A stretch of 64,000 nucleotides of DNA from Pseudomonas sp. MN1F (GTDB lineage: Bacteria > Pseudomonadota > Gammaproteobacteria > Pseudomonadales > Pseudomonadaceae), in the NCBI RefSeq assembly GCF_009391885.1, contig NZ_VZII01000009.1:308724-372723 (forward strand), read 5' to 3'. The position numbers and the translations under genes were made by a program. The notes beneath the pieces were generated by a model. That model saw only the letters and a program-made list of their open reading frames with translations, ran no database searches and was not told where the DNA came from. Position 1 is the first letter of the stretch, and the number at the start of each line of letters is the position of its first letter. Below are positions 1-8,702 of the stretch, piece by piece.

Positions 1-339
1 TTGCTCACGCAGCATTTTCAGCGCGGCATCGGCCAGGTCACGGATGATCGACTCGACATCGCGGCCGACATAGCCCACTTCGGTGAACTTGGTGGCTTCG
101 ACCTTGAGGAACGGTGCGTTGGCCAGCTTGGCCAGGCGGCGGGCGATCTCGGTCTTGCCGACGCCGGTAGGGCCGATCATCAGGATGTTCTTCGGCGTCA
201 CCTCGGCACGCAGCTCGGCAGGGAGCTGCATCCGCCGCCAGCGGTTGCGCAGGGCGATGGCGACGGCGCGCTTGGCGTCGTCCTGGCCGATGATGTGACG
301 GTTGAGTTCGTGGACGATCTCGCGGGGGGTCATGGACAT
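1..339 (-). CDS. hslU: HslU, ATPase subunit of the HslUV protease (N-terminal part)
   Basis: AAA+ unfoldase that feeds substrates to the HslV peptidase in the cytoplasm. Only the first 113 residues lie in the window; the rest runs off the left edge. The N-terminus begins [20 protein letters not shown], and a Walker A GPTGVGKT follows near residue 60. The start is set at the ATG at 339, with GAGGA at 351-355 placed 11 nt upstream; the second ATG at 333 is possible but further away. It lies 74 nt after hslV on the same strand, the usual hslVU order. Identity is secure; the C-terminal I-domain and HslV-contact residues cannot be seen here. Confidence 0.96.
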   Translation of the reverse strand, partial: MSMTPREIVHELNRHIIGQDDAKRAVAIALRNRWRRMQLPAELRAEVTPKNILMIGPTGVGKTEIARRLAKLANAPFLKVEATKFTEVGYVGRDVESIIRDLADAALKMLREQ

Positions 340-376
340 GATGAAAATGGTCCTCGAGCGGAGTAGGTCAGCGTGG

Positions 377-399
377 AAAAGTCCCGCTACGAGCGGGAC
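377..399 (-). terminator. Hairpin with short T run between hslV and hslU
   Basis: GTCCCGCT at 381-388 pairs with AGCGGGAC at 392-399 across a 3-nt loop. Read on the minus strand it is followed by TTTT (377-380). This resembles a weak intrinsic terminator or a processing or stability hairpin. It would allow HslV to be made in excess of HslU. The function is inferred; the hairpin itself is plain. Confidence 0.55.
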
Positions 400-413
400 G
401 CCAGAACAGCTGA

Positions 414-944
414 TTACTCGGCCAGGTCCTGCTCCTCGATGGTCAGGTTGTGGTTGGTGAACACGCAGATGTCACCGGCGATGTTCAGGGCAGCCTCGGT
501 GATTTCCCGGGCCGACAGGTCGGTCTTGTTCAGCAGGGCGCGGGCTGCGGCCTGGGCATAGCCACCACCGGAACCCATGGCGATCAGGCCGTCTTCCGGC
601 TCGACCACGTCACCGTTGCCGGTGATGATCAGCGATGCGTCCTTGTTGGCCACCGCCAGCATGGCTTCCAGGCGGCTCAGGGAGCGGTCGGTACGCCATT
701 CCTTGGCCAACTCGACGGCGGCACGCACCAGGTGGCCAGAGTGTTTCTGCAGCTGGGCTTCGAAGCGTTCGAACAGGGTGAAGGCGTCGGCGGTGGCACC
801 GGCGAAACCGGCGATCACTTCACCGTTGTACAGGCGACGGACTTTCTTGGCGTTGCCTTTCATCACGGTGTTGCCGAGGGATACCTGGCCGTCGCCGCCC
901 ATGACGACTTTGCCGTTACGGCGGACAGAAACGATGGTGGTCAA
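414..944 (-). CDS. hslV: HslV, proteolytic subunit of the HslUV protease
   Basis: Threonine peptidase of the proteasome-like HslUV complex, which degrades misfolded proteins after heat stress. The start is a TTG at 944: GGAGA at 953-957 lies 8 nt upstream, and the product is then 176 aa, the family's usual length, beginning [19 protein letters not shown]. After removal of Met the catalytic Thr1 is exposed, as required. An upstream in-frame extension exists but would bury Thr1, so it is rejected. The conserved [14 protein letters not shown] segment is present. It is the first gene of hslVU and lies directly behind a heat-shock promoter. Confidence 0.97.
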   Translation of the reverse strand: MTTIVSVRRNGKVVMGGDGQVSLGNTVMKGNAKKVRRLYNGEVIAGFAGATADAFTLFERFEAQLQKHSGHLVRAAVELAKEWRTDRSLSRLEAMLAVANKDASLIITGNGDVVEPEDGLIAMGSGGGYAQAAARALLNKTDLSAREITEAALNIAGDICVFTNHNLTIEEQDLAE

Positions 945-990
945 GGGGAGAGTCTCCACGCAGCGGGGCAAAATTGCCTGATGCAGACTC

Positions 991-1019
991 ATATGGGGGG
1001 AGGGGGAAAGAGTTTCAAG
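991..1019 (-). promoter_or_regulatory. RpoH (sigma-32) heat-shock promoter for hslVU
   Basis: On the minus strand CTTGAAA (1019-1013) is followed after 14 nt by CCCCATAT (998-991). This is essentially the sigma-32 consensus CTTGAAA-N(11-16)-CCCCATNT. The expected start point near 984 leaves a leader of about 40 nt before the hslV TTG at 944. The match and the known heat-shock control of hslVU support each other. Confidence 0.87.
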
Positions 1020-1100
1020 CTTCAAGCCACAAGCGACAAGAAAAAGCCGATCGGTGGATGACCGGCCGGCTTCTTCTTGAGGCTTGCAGCTTGTAGCTTG
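1016..1100 (-). terminator. Large terminator hairpin after pyrC', with CAAGCNN heptad arms
   Basis: The core pairs 1044-1055 with 1061-1072 around a 5-nt loop and is followed on the minus strand by TTTTTC, so it is a credible intrinsic terminator for the pyr operon. The stem extends outward: 1016-1055 and 1061-1100 match at 32 of 40 positions. The outer arms are tandem heptads of the form CAAGCNN. The base of the stem overlaps the -35 element of the hslVU promoter. A related structure lies between ahcY and metF. Confidence 0.8.
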
Positions 1101-1110
1101 CAGCTAGCCG

Positions 1111-2382
1111 TCAGGCCTCGTGGCAGACATGCCCATCGACCAAGGTATAACGCACGGCAGCCGGCAGGCAGTGGCCGATGAACGGGCAGTTGTCGCCACG
1201 CGACAGCCATTGTTCACCGGCAATGGTTGAGGCCTTGGCGTCGAACAGCACCAGGTCGGCGGCGCCGCCGACCTTCAGCTCACCGGCCGGCAGGCGCATG
1301 GCCTTGGCCGGGCCGCTGCTCAGGCGGGCGAGCAGGGTCGGCAGGTCGAGCAGGCCGTCCTCGACCAGGGTCATGGCCAGCGGCAGCAGCAGTTCGACGC
1401 TGCTGATGCCCGGCTCGGTGGCGCCGAACGGGGCCAGCTTGGCATCACGCTCGTGGGGCTGGTGGTGGCTGGAGATCGCCTGGATCACTCCCGATTTCAC
1501 CGCCGCGCGCAGGCCGTCGCGGTCGGCGGCGGTGCGCAGTGGCGGCTGCACGTGGTACAGGCTGGAGAACTCACGCAGCGACTGGTCGGTGAGGATCAGC
1601 TGATACAGCGCCACGTCGGCCGTGACTGGCAGGCCCAGCTGCTGGGCCTGCTCGATCAGCCGTGCGCCACGGGCGCTGGTGATCTGGGTGAAGTGCGCAC
1701 GCACGCCGGTCTGTTCCACCAGCAGCAGGTTGCGCGCCAGGGCCACGGTCTCGGCGGTCTCGGGGATGCCGGGCAGGCCAAGGAAGCTGGCCATGGCGCC
1801 TTCGTGGGCCAGGCCACCCTGGGCCAGGTCGCGGTCCTGGGAGTGGAACACCACGGTCAGGTCGAAGGTGGCGGCATACTCCAGGGCACGGGCCAGGGTA
1901 CGGTTGTTGGGAATTTCCTTCAGGCCGTTGCCGAAGGCCACGCAACCGGTGTCGCGCAGGGCAACCAGTTCGGCCAGTTGCTCGCCCTCCAGGCCCTTGG
2001 TCAGGGCGCCGATCGGGTAGACCTTGCTGTTGGCCGCTTCGCGGGCACGGTCGAGGATCAGTTCGGCCACTGCCGAGGTGTCCAGCACCGGCTTGGTCTG
2101 CGGTGGGCAGCACAGGCTGGTGACACCACCGGCCACGGCGGCGCGGGTTTCACTGGCGATGGAGCCCTTGCGGCTATAGCCCGGCTCGCGCAGCGAGACG
2201 CCGAGGTCGACCAGGCCGGGCGCGGCGATCAGGCCGTCAGCTGCGATCGTGCGGCTGGCGCTGAAGCCGGCCGGGGCGGCGCCGATGGCAGCGATGCGGC
2301 CGCCGTCCAGGTGCAGGTCGGTGACCTGGTCCAGGCCGCTGACAGGGTCGATGACCCGGGCGCCAAGAATGCTGAGGGTCAC
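1111..2382 (-). CDS. pyrC': PyrC', inactive dihydroorotase-like subunit of aspartate transcarbamoylase
   Basis: 423-aa amidohydrolase-fold protein of the dihydroorotase family. The metal-binding DxHxH motif is destroyed: the segment reads [14 protein letters not shown] near residues 55-68, with Gly61 and Ser63 where active enzymes have His. The usual D-H-A-P-H segment reads S-H-H-Q-P-H. In Pseudomonas this pseudo-enzyme is known to be needed to assemble the active PyrB-PyrC' dodecamer, while true dihydroorotase activity comes from another pyrC locus. It overlaps pyrB by 4 nt, so translation is probably coupled. A strong terminator follows it. Confidence 0.95.
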   Translation of the reverse strand: MTLSILGARVIDPVSGLDQVTDLHLDGGRIAAIGAAPAGFSASRTIAADGLIAAPGLVDLGVSLREPGYSRKGSIASETRAAVAGGVTSLCCPPQTKPVLDTSAVAELILDRAREAANSKVYPIGALTKGLEGEQLAELVALRDTGCVAFGNGLKEIPNNRTLARALEYAATFDLTVVFHSQDRDLAQGGLAHEGAMASFLGLPGIPETAETVALARNLLLVEQTGVRAHFTQITSARGARLIEQAQQLGLPVTADVALYQLILTDQSLREFSSLYHVQPPLRTAADRDGLRAAVKSGVIQAISSHHQPHERDAKLAPFGATEPGISSVELLLPLAMTLVEDGLLDLPTLLARLSSGPAKAMRLPAGELKVGGAADLVLFDAKASTIAGEQWLSRGDNCPFIGHCLPAAVRYTLVDGHVCHEA

Positions 2383-3383
2383 TGGGCGTTCTCCTGGTCG
2401 AATTGACGTTGCGCGTTCTGCCCGCTCATGGCCATGGACAGCACGGCCATGCGCACGGCGATGCCGTAGGTGACCTGGTTGAGAATCACCGAGTGTTTGC
2501 CGTCGGCTACTGCTGATTCGATCTCCACACCGCGGTTGATCGGGCCTGGGTGCATGACGATGGCGTCGGGCTTGGCGCCGGCCAAGCGTGCGGTGGTCAG
2601 GCCGAACAGGCGGTAGAACTCGCCTTCGCTGGGCAACAGGCCACCGGCCATGCGCTCGCGCTGCAAGCGCAGCATGATCACCACGTCGACGTCCTTGAGG
2701 CCTTCGGCGAGGTCGGTGTAGACCTTCACGCCGTATTGCTCGATACCGATCGGGATCAGGGTTTTCGGGCCGATCACACGGATGTCCGGGCAGCCCAGCG
2801 CTTTCAGCGCGAGCATGTCGGAGCGGGCCACGCGCGAGTGCAGGATGTCGCCGACGATCGCCACCGAGAGGTTCTCGAAGTTGCCCTTGTGGCGGCGGAT
2901 GGTCAGCATGTCGAGCATGCCCTGGGTCGGGTGCGCATGGCGGCCGTCACCGCCGTTGATCACGGCGACGTCCGGGCACACGTGCTCGGCGATGAAGTGC
3001 GCAGCGCCCGAGTCGGAGTGGCGCACGACGAACATGTCGGCAGCCATGGCTTCGAGGTTGCGCAGGGTGTCGAACAGGGTCTCGCCCTTGCTGGTCGAGG
3101 AGGTTGACACGTTCAGGCTGATCACATCGGCCGACAGGCGCTGGGCGGCCAGCTCGAAGGTGGTGCGGGTGCGGGTCGAGTTCTCGAAGAACACGTTGCA
3201 CACGGTCTTGCCGCGCAGCAACGGGACTTTCTTCACGGCCCGGGCGCCGACTTCGAGGAACGAGTCGGCGGTGTCGAGGATCTCGGTGAGCAGTTCGCGG
3301 GGCAAACCGTCGAGCGAGAGGAAGTGGCGCAGCTGGCCCTGATCATTGAGCTGCAGCGGGCGCTTGGCGTCGATTGGCGTCAT
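2379..3383 (-). CDS. pyrB: Aspartate carbamoyltransferase catalytic chain
   Basis: Catalyses carbamoyl phosphate + aspartate to carbamoyl-aspartate, the committed step of pyrimidine synthesis. The carbamoyl-phosphate loop STRTRTTFE is at residues 69-77, and [11 protein letters not shown] lies near the C-terminus. At 334 aa it carries the N-terminal extension of about 25 residues typical of pseudomonad class A enzymes, where the extension serves regulation. It starts 13 nt after pyrR and overlaps pyrC' by 4 nt, so pyrR-pyrB-pyrC' are almost certainly one transcript. Confidence 0.97.
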   Translation of the reverse strand: MTPIDAKRPLQLNDQGQLRHFLSLDGLPRELLTEILDTADSFLEVGARAVKKVPLLRGKTVCNVFFENSTRTRTTFELAAQRLSADVISLNVSTSSTSKGETLFDTLRNLEAMAADMFVVRHSDSGAAHFIAEHVCPDVAVINGGDGRHAHPTQGMLDMLTIRRHKGNFENLSVAIVGDILHSRVARSDMLALKALGCPDIRVIGPKTLIPIGIEQYGVKVYTDLAEGLKDVDVVIMLRLQRERMAGGLLPSEGEFYRLFGLTTARLAGAKPDAIVMHPGPINRGVEIESAVADGKHSVILNQVTYGIAVRMAVLSMAMSGQNAQRQFDQENAQ

Positions 3384-3396
3384 CGCGAGGGGACTC

Positions 3397-3915
3397 TTAA
3401 AGGGCGGAAGCGGTGGCGAGGTCCTGGCGCTCGAGGGCGAGCGGTGCGGGTCCGGTCAATTTTACCCGTTCATGGGCAGCCAGCGACAGGGTGGCGCCGA
3501 GCACATTGGGGCGGATTGGCAGTTCGCCGGCATCCAGGTCGAGCAGACAGACCAGGGTGACACTGGCCGGGCGGCCGTAATCGAACAGTTCATTGAGTGC
3601 CGCGCGAATGGTACGACCGCTCATCAGCACGTCGTCGATCAGCACCAGGTGCTGGCCCTCGACCTCGAATGGCAGCTCTGACGGGCGCACCTGCGGGTGC
3701 AGGCCGTTCTGGCTGAAGTCATCGCGATAGAACGACACGTCCAGGGTGCCGAGCGGGCTCTGGTCGGCCATTGCTTCCTGCAGGGCCTGGGCTACCCAGA
3801 CGCCGCCGGTGCGGATGCCGATGAAGCGCGGCTCGGTGATGTTGCGGCGGGCCAGATGGGCGCCAAGGTCGACAGCCATCTGCCGGATCAGCTCGGCGGG
3901 ATTGGGTAGGCTCAT
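3397..3915 (-). CDS. pyrR: PyrR bifunctional regulator / uracil phosphoribosyltransferase family
   Basis: 172-aa type I phosphoribosyltransferase. The PRPP-binding loop [17 protein letters not shown] is clear near residues 90-106. In Gram-positive bacteria PyrR regulates by mRNA attenuation; in pseudomonads its role in pyrBC' control is less certain. The ATG at 3915 has AGGAG at 3923-3927 with a 7-nt spacer; an in-frame extension upstream to 3963 lacks a better site. It lies between ruvX and pyrB on the same strand. Confidence 0.93.
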   Translation of the reverse strand: MSLPNPAELIRQMAVDLGAHLARRNITEPRFIGIRTGGVWVAQALQEAMADQSPLGTLDVSFYRDDFSQNGLHPQVRPSELPFEVEGQHLVLIDDVLMSGRTIRAALNELFDYGRPASVTLVCLLDLDAGELPIRPNVLGATLSLAAHERVKLTGPAPLALERQDLATASAL

Positions 3916-3974
3916 TGCGTATCTCCTGGGGGCGCCGGGGGCGTTGTGATTGCCCCGACGCAAACGCGGAAAGA

Positions 3975-4400
3975 TCAGGTATTGGCCTCCAGCCAGCCTT
4001 GCAGCAGCAGGGCGGCGGCGATGGCGTCGACCGGGTTGTCACGGTAGCTGCCGCGCTGGCCGCCACGGGCCAGGCGCTCGCCTTTGGCCTCGAAGGTGGT
4101 CAGGCGTTCGTCGTGGGTGTGCACCGGCAAGTTGAAGCGGCCATTGAGGCGGCGGGCGAACTTTTCCGCGCGCTCGCTCATTTCGCTCGGCGTGCCGTCC
4201 ATGTTCAGCGGCAGGCCGACGACGATGGCATCGGGCTTCCACTCGCTGATGAGCTTTTCCACCTGGGCCCAGTCCGGCACGCCGTTCTGCGCCTTCAGGG
4301 TGCACAGCTCGCGGGCCTGGCCGGTCACCACCTGGCCGACGGCGACGCCGATCTGCTTGGTGCCGTAGTCGAAGCCCAGCAGTAAACGCAGTTCGCTCAT
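3975..4400 (-). CDS. ruvX: RuvX/YqgF, putative pre-16S rRNA nuclease
   Basis: 141-aa RNase H-fold protein of the YqgF family, which is linked to maturation of the 16S rRNA 5' end and called a Holliday junction resolvase homologue in older annotation. Seen: the first acidic motif [13 protein letters not shown] at the N-terminus, [10 protein letters not shown] in the middle, DERLTT and a late D ([13 protein letters not shown]). Its ATG overlaps the algH stop by one base (TGATG), so the two are translationally coupled. Confidence 0.94.
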   Translation of the reverse strand: MSELRLLLGFDYGTKQIGVAVGQVVTGQARELCTLKAQNGVPDWAQVEKLISEWKPDAIVVGLPLNMDGTPSEMSERAEKFARRLNGRFNLPVHTHDERLTTFEAKGERLARGGQRGSYRDNPVDAIAAALLLQGWLEANT

Positions 4401-4969
4401 CAGGCGTGCCCCGCCTGGCTGGTCAGCAGGCTGAGGTTGATCCCCAGGCTGGCGGCGGCGGCGTCCAGGCGCAGGTCACTGGCCAGGCCGAAGATGATCT
4501 CTGGGTCGAATGGGCAGTTGAGCCAGGCGTTGTCGGCCAGTTCAGCTTCCAGTTGGCCTGCTTCCCAGCCGGCATAGCCGAGCGTGATGAGGCTTTGTTT
4601 TGGCCCTACCCCGGCGGCGATGGCCAGCAGCACGTCCTGCGAGGTGGTCAGCGACAGCCCTTCCAGGGCCACGGTGGCCTGGAAGCTGCATTCGCTGCTG
4701 TGCAGCACGAAACCACGGTCGGTCTGCACCGGGCCACCCTGGTAGATCGGCACCTGCAAGGTGCTGGCCGGCGGCAGTTCGTCTGGCCGCAACTGCTCGA
4801 GAATGTCGGCCAGGTTCAGCTCCTGCGGTCGGTTGACCACCAGGCCCATGGCGCCATTGGCGTTGTGCTCGACGATGTACGTGAGGGTCTGGGCGAAGTT
4901 CGGATCGGCCATGTGCGGCATGGCGATCAGGAACTGATGCTTGAGGTAGCTCGGGGTGAGGGTTTTCAT
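4400..4969 (-). CDS. algH: AlgH/YqgE family protein
   Basis: 189-aa cytoplasmic protein of the UPF0301/YqgE family. Members next to ruvX are widespread; AlgH was named for an effect on alginate production in P. aeruginosa, but its biochemical role is unknown. The conserved N-terminal MKTLTPSYLKHQFLIAMPHM and the YQGGPV segment are present. The ATG at 4969 matches the family N-terminus; no strong Shine-Dalgarno is visible before it. It is the first gene of the algH-ruvX-pyrR-pyrBC' run. Confidence 0.92.
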   Translation of the reverse strand: MKTLTPSYLKHQFLIAMPHMADPNFAQTLTYIVEHNANGAMGLVVNRPQELNLADILEQLRPDELPPASTLQVPIYQGGPVQTDRGFVLHSSECSFQATVALEGLSLTTSQDVLLAIAAGVGPKQSLITLGYAGWEAGQLEAELADNAWLNCPFDPEIIFGLASDLRLDAAAASLGINLSLLTSQAGHA

Positions 4970-5107
4970 GGGGGATAGTGTGGCGCCAGGTGGCGAGGCT
5001 GACAAGGTCCTGAAGCGGGGCGGCTGCACAGCCCGGAAGTGGAGCCGATCCGCTTCCGGGCTGCGTCAGGGGGGGCTGAATGGCACTTGTCCAGGCAGGC
5101 GGCTTGT

Positions 5108-5650
5108 CTAACGAGGCCCACCGATATTCGGGTCGGATGCAACCAGTTTGGTCACGTCAATTTTAAAGGTTATGCCCGCGCGATCTGTGAATTCGAACTT
5201 CGCTGTTGCATCGAGCGTGGTAATACCTGCGTGGGTCGAGGTCACGCGCTTGATGTCCATCGTTCCGCTGCCCCAGCTGTCTGCGCCGATTATCGCTTGG
5301 CCGCTGACGATCTTCCCCCGGCCGAAAAGGGCTGAATAGCTGCCGCTGGCGAAGGTATCGGTAATAGCGAACTTACCCGTATTAGGCGCTTGATCATGAA
5401 TGAAGACGATGGCCTCCACTTCTTCTCCGGGTTTGAATACATCGCCTGGATAGAAAAAGAACGCGAGATAGGTTTTGCCATCGAGGTGGCATTGGCCAAC
5501 AGAGCTACGGCGAACTGCGTCATCGATAGTCAGCTCGATGGTAATGTCGATGGGAATTTCAAGTAGTGGCGCGGTTGACGTCACTTGCCAGTTACCTTGC
5601 TCTTCTCGCGTGACCTGCCAAGTTGCGTCGTTGCTTTTCGGGTGTTTCAT
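5108..5650 (-). CDS. Protein of unknown function, 180 aa
   Basis: I do not recognise this family. The product is acidic, rich in Thr/Ile/Asp alternations that suggest a beta-sheet protein, and has neither signal peptide nor membrane segment. The ATG at 5650 is preceded by GGAAGAG about 5 nt upstream. Codon use is less GC-biased than in its neighbours, with many A/T third positions. It sits between algH and a tonB-like gene, a spot that is empty in the P. aeruginosa arrangement as I recall it. Probable recent acquisition; function open. Confidence 0.75.
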   Translation of the reverse strand: MKHPKSNDATWQVTREEQGNWQVTSTAPLLEIPIDITIELTIDDAVRRSSVGQCHLDGKTYLAFFFYPGDVFKPGEEVEAIVFIHDQAPNTGKFAITDTFASGSYSALFGRGKIVSGQAIIGADSWGSGTMDIKRVTSTHAGITTLDATAKFEFTDRAGITFKIDVTKLVASDPNIGGPR

Positions 5651-5742
5651 GGCGCTCTTCCAAATCAGGAATGGAAGCGCAATTAGAGGGCGTTCGCGAC
5701 GTGGGCGAAACTGGCAGAAATAACAGGTCGATGTCCACCGAC

Positions 5743-6648
5743 TCAGTTACTGGACAAGCGGTCACCACGGGCAAACCGCCAGGTGCGGATGATCTCCAGC
5801 CGGTCGAACTCGGCCAGGTCGCCGGTAAACGGCGCAAAGGGTGCCGCCAGGCGCACGATGCGCTGGGCCGCCTGGTCCAGCACCGGCTGCCCGGACGACT
5901 CCAGCACCAGCACCTCGTACAGCGAGCCATCGCGGTTGATCGACACCATCATCCGCAAGTTGCCGTAGATTTGCTGTCGACGTGCCTCGTCGGGGTAGTT
6001 GAGGTTACCCACCCGCTCGACTTTCTTGCGCCACTCTTCCTTGTACCAGGCGCCCTTGTCGCGCATGGTCGACGCCGCATTGAGGCGGTGAATCTTCGGG
6101 CGCTTGGCGTACATCTGCTGTTCGTTGGACAGTTCCGCTTCAAGGCTGGCGATCTGGCTCGACAATTGCGAACTGTCGAAGTCCGGGGTGGCTGCTGCCG
6201 GCTTGGGCTGCGGCTTGCTTTCCTTGGGCTTGGGCTCGACCTTCTGCACGTTCGTCGCCTTGGTCGCCACCGCGGATTTCTCCGGCACGGGCGGTGGTGT
6301 TACCTCCGGCTTGGCCGCAGGCGGCGGGGTGACTTTGTTGATCTTGCTGTCCTGGAACGGTGCCACCTCGGTGGTGGTCGGCACGGCCTTCTTCTCCAGG
6401 GTGCCGCTGCCCTGCTGATTGGCCTGGGCCTGGTAATCAGCCTTCTTCGGTGCCTTTTCGCTCTTGAAGGTGGCTAGGGTGATTTCCATGGTCTGGCGGA
6501 TCTCGGCCGGTTTGACCACGGTAAAGCCCACGCCAAGGATCAGCGCCAGGTGCACCAGGGCAGCCAGGAACAGGGTAAAGCCAAGCCGGTCCACCGGGCG
6601 AACGCGCGGTGGCAGCAGGTCGGCAGGGATATCGGCAGGCAGCGTCAT
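5743..6648 (-). CDS. TonB-family energy transducer (TonB3-like)
   Basis: 301 aa. A short cytoplasmic N-terminus is followed by one membrane helix at about residues 22-44, then a Pro/Lys-rich periplasmic spacer (VTPPPAAKPEVTPPPVPEKS, KPKESKPQPKPAA) and a C-terminal TonB domain (LNYPDEARRQQIYGNLRMMV ... IIRTWRF). It couples the proton motive force to outer-membrane or envelope processes with ExbB/ExbD-type partners, which are not in this window. In P. aeruginosa the gene in this position beside gshB and pilG is tonB3, required for twitching motility. Orthology is inferred from context. Confidence 0.9.
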   Translation of the reverse strand: MTLPADIPADLLPPRVRPVDRLGFTLFLAALVHLALILGVGFTVVKPAEIRQTMEITLATFKSEKAPKKADYQAQANQQGSGTLEKKAVPTTTEVAPFQDSKINKVTPPPAAKPEVTPPPVPEKSAVATKATNVQKVEPKPKESKPQPKPAAATPDFDSSQLSSQIASLEAELSNEQQMYAKRPKIHRLNAASTMRDKGAWYKEEWRKKVERVGNLNYPDEARRQQIYGNLRMMVSINRDGSLYEVLVLESSGQPVLDQAAQRIVRLAAPFAPFTGDLAEFDRLEIIRTWRFARGDRLSSN

Positions 6649-6739
6649 CAGGTATCCAGCAACCGCAGGGCGGGGCAGCAGCTCAGTCGAAAAGGACCGG
6701 CATCATACCCCACTCTGCGCATTTGCTCTGCGTCGGCGG

Positions 6740-7693
6740 TCAGCGCGCCTTGAGCTGGCGATCAATGGCATCCATCAGCTGGCCACCGATATCGGTGTTG
6801 TAGGCAGCGTCGATCTCGCGGATGCAGGTGGGGCTGGTGACGTTGATTTCGGTGAGGGAGTCGCCGATCACGTCCAGGCCAACGAACAGCAGGCCCTTTT
6901 CACGCAGGGTCGGGCCGACCTGGGCAGCGATCCAGCGGTCGCGCTCGGTCAGCGGGCGGGCTTCACCACGGCCACCGGCGGCCAGGTTGCCACGGGTTTC
7001 GCCACTGGCAGGAATACGGGCCAGGCAGTAGTCGACCGGCTCGCCGTCGATCATCAGGATGCGCTTGTCGCCGTCCACGATCTGCGGCAGGTATTCCTGG
7101 GCCATGATCTGCTGGTTACCGTGCTGGGTCAGGGTTTCGAGGATGACCGACAGGTTGGGGTCGTCCTTGCGGTGGCGGAATACCGACGCACCGCCCATGC
7201 CGTCCAGCGGCTTGAGGATCACATCGCCACGGCTCTCGGCGAACTCGCGCAGGATATCGACGCGGCGGCTGACCAGGGTCGGCGCCATGCACTGCGGGAA
7301 CTGGGTGGCGAACAGTTTTTCGTTGCAGTCGCGCAGGCTCTGCGGGCGGTTGACCACCAGCACACCTTCGCGCTCGGCCTGCTCCAGCAAGTAGGTGCTG
7401 TAGACGAATTCCATGTCGAAGGGGGGATCCTTGCGCATCAGGATCACGTCCAGCTCGGCCAGGGCACTGTCCTGCTCCTCACCCAGCTCGAACCAGCGCG
7501 CGGGGTCGGCGAATACCTTCAGCGGGCGCATTTGCGCGCGGGCCTGGCCGGCACCCAGATAAAGGTCACGCTGCTCCATGTAGAACAGCTCCCAGCCGCG
7601 GGCCTGGGCGGCCAGCAGCATGGCCAGCGAGCTGTCCTTCTTGTAGGAGATGGACGCGATCGGGTCCATGACAATGCCGAGGCGAACGCTCAT
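6740..7693 (-). CDS. gshB: Glutathione synthetase
   Basis: 317-aa ATP-grasp ligase joining gamma-glutamylcysteine and glycine, the last step of glutathione synthesis in the cytosol. Characteristic segments: LGIVMDPIASI at the N-terminus, KPLDGMGGASVFR in the ATP-grasp region, and LFVGLDVIGDSLTEINVTSP near the end. Length fits the bacterial family. GAGGA lies about 9 nt before the ATG. It is divergent from pilG; the TonB-like gene follows 91 nt downstream on the same strand. Confidence 0.97.
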   Translation of the reverse strand: MSVRLGIVMDPIASISYKKDSSLAMLLAAQARGWELFYMEQRDLYLGAGQARAQMRPLKVFADPARWFELGEEQDSALAELDVILMRKDPPFDMEFVYSTYLLEQAEREGVLVVNRPQSLRDCNEKLFATQFPQCMAPTLVSRRVDILREFAESRGDVILKPLDGMGGASVFRHRKDDPNLSVILETLTQHGNQQIMAQEYLPQIVDGDKRILMIDGEPVDYCLARIPASGETRGNLAAGGRGEARPLTERDRWIAAQVGPTLREKGLLFVGLDVIGDSLTEINVTSPTCIREIDAAYNTDIGGQLMDAIDRQLKAR

Positions 7694-7888
7694 GGGGGGT
7701 TCCTCTTGGCGGCCGGTGGCCGCGGTAAATCGAACGAAAAGTGGCTCAGGGTGGCGCTGTGAGCGCCGCGGGTCAAGGGGGCGGCAGATGGAACGGGCCC
7801 CCGGAGTGTGCTAAAAATGCCCTCAGCTTCAAGCTGCAAGCCATCAGTGGCTTGCCGCCCACACAGTGCAGCGATGGTAGCGCAACTT

Positions 7889-8290
7889 ATGGAACAGCCC
7901 CTGAAGGTGATGGTGATCGACGATTCCCGCACGATCCGCCGCACCGCGCAGATGTTGCTCGGCGAAGCGGGCTGCGAGGTGATCACCGCCAGTGACGGCT
8001 TCGATGCCCTGGCCAAGATCATCGACCACCAGCCACAGATCATCTTCGTCGACGTGCTGATGCCTCGTCTGGACGGTTATCAGACGTGTGCGGTGATCAA
8101 GCACAACAGTGCCTTCAAGGACATCCCGGTGATTCTCCTGTCGTCGCGCGATGGCCTGTTCGACAAGGCCCGCGGCCGGGTGGTCGGTTCCGACCAGTTC
8201 CTGACCAAACCATTCAGCAAGGAAGAACTGCTCGACGCAATCAGGGCCCATGTGCCCGGTTTCGCCGTGCCCGAACAACCCGCACCCTGA
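7889..8290 (+). CDS. pilG: PilG, CheY-like response regulator of the Chp pilus chemosensory system
   Basis: 133-aa single-domain receiver. The phosphoacceptor Asp55 is in IIFVDVLMPRLDGYQTC, with the acidic pair DD at 11-12 and Lys in FLTKPFSKEELL. In P. aeruginosa PilG is phosphorylated by ChpA and promotes type IV pilus extension and cAMP signalling. The start is taken at 7889 (MEQPLKVMVIDDS) by family length; the ATG at 7874 is an alternative, and neither has a strong ribosome site. First gene of the pilGHIJ-chpA-chpC cluster. Confidence 0.95.
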   Translation: MEQPLKVMVIDDSRTIRRTAQMLLGEAGCEVITASDGFDALAKIIDHQPQIIFVDVLMPRLDGYQTCAVIKHNSAFKDIPVILLSSRDGLFDKARGRVVGSDQFLTKPFSKEELLDAIRAHVPGFAVPEQPAP

Positions 8291-8336
8291 CCGCGCCGCG
8301 CTGGCGCGGCCTTCAAACTCCTGATGGGGAAACAGC

Positions 8337-8702
8337 ATGGCCCGAGTTCTGATTGTCGACGACTCGCCGACAGAGATGTACAGATTGACCGAATGGCTGG
8401 AAAAGCACGGTCACCAGGTGCTCAAGGCCAGCAACGGTGCCGACGGCGTGGCCCTGGCCCGCCAGGAAAAGCCCGATGCAGTGCTGATGGACATCGTCAT
8501 GCCCGGCATGAACGGCTTCCAGGCGACCCGCCAGCTGAGCAAGGACCCGGAAACCAGCGCCATTCCCGTGGTGGTGGTGACCACCAAGGACCAGGAAACC
8601 GACCGTATCTGGGCCACGCGCCAGGGTGCCCGCGACTTCCTGACCAAGCCGGTGGATGAGGACGCGCTGATCGCCAAGCTCAAAGAAGTATTGGGCGCTT
8701 GA
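8337..8702 (+). CDS. pilH: PilH, CheY-like response regulator
   Basis: 121-aa receiver domain (MARVLIVDDSPTEMYR...). The phosphoacceptor Asp52 is in VLMDIVMPGMNGFQA, with a conserved Lys in DFLTKPVDEDAL. In P. aeruginosa PilH opposes PilG and acts as a phosphate sink or favours retraction. It is 46 nt after pilG, and its stop overlaps the TTG start of pilI (TTGA), so PilH and PilI are probably translationally coupled. Confidence 0.95.
   Translation: MARVLIVDDSPTEMYRLTEWLEKHGHQVLKASNGADGVALARQEKPDAVLMDIVMPGMNGFQATRQLSKDPETSAIPVVVVTTKDQETDRIWATRQGARDFLTKPVDEDALIAKLKEVLGA

Noticed and set aside
414..1025. Longer HslV reading from 1025.
   Set aside because: It would bury the catalytic N-terminal Thr and include the heat-shock promoter.
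1022..1210. 62-codon minus-strand frame over the pyrC' 3' end and terminator.
   Set aside because: It runs through the terminator hairpin and overlaps pyrC' out of frame.
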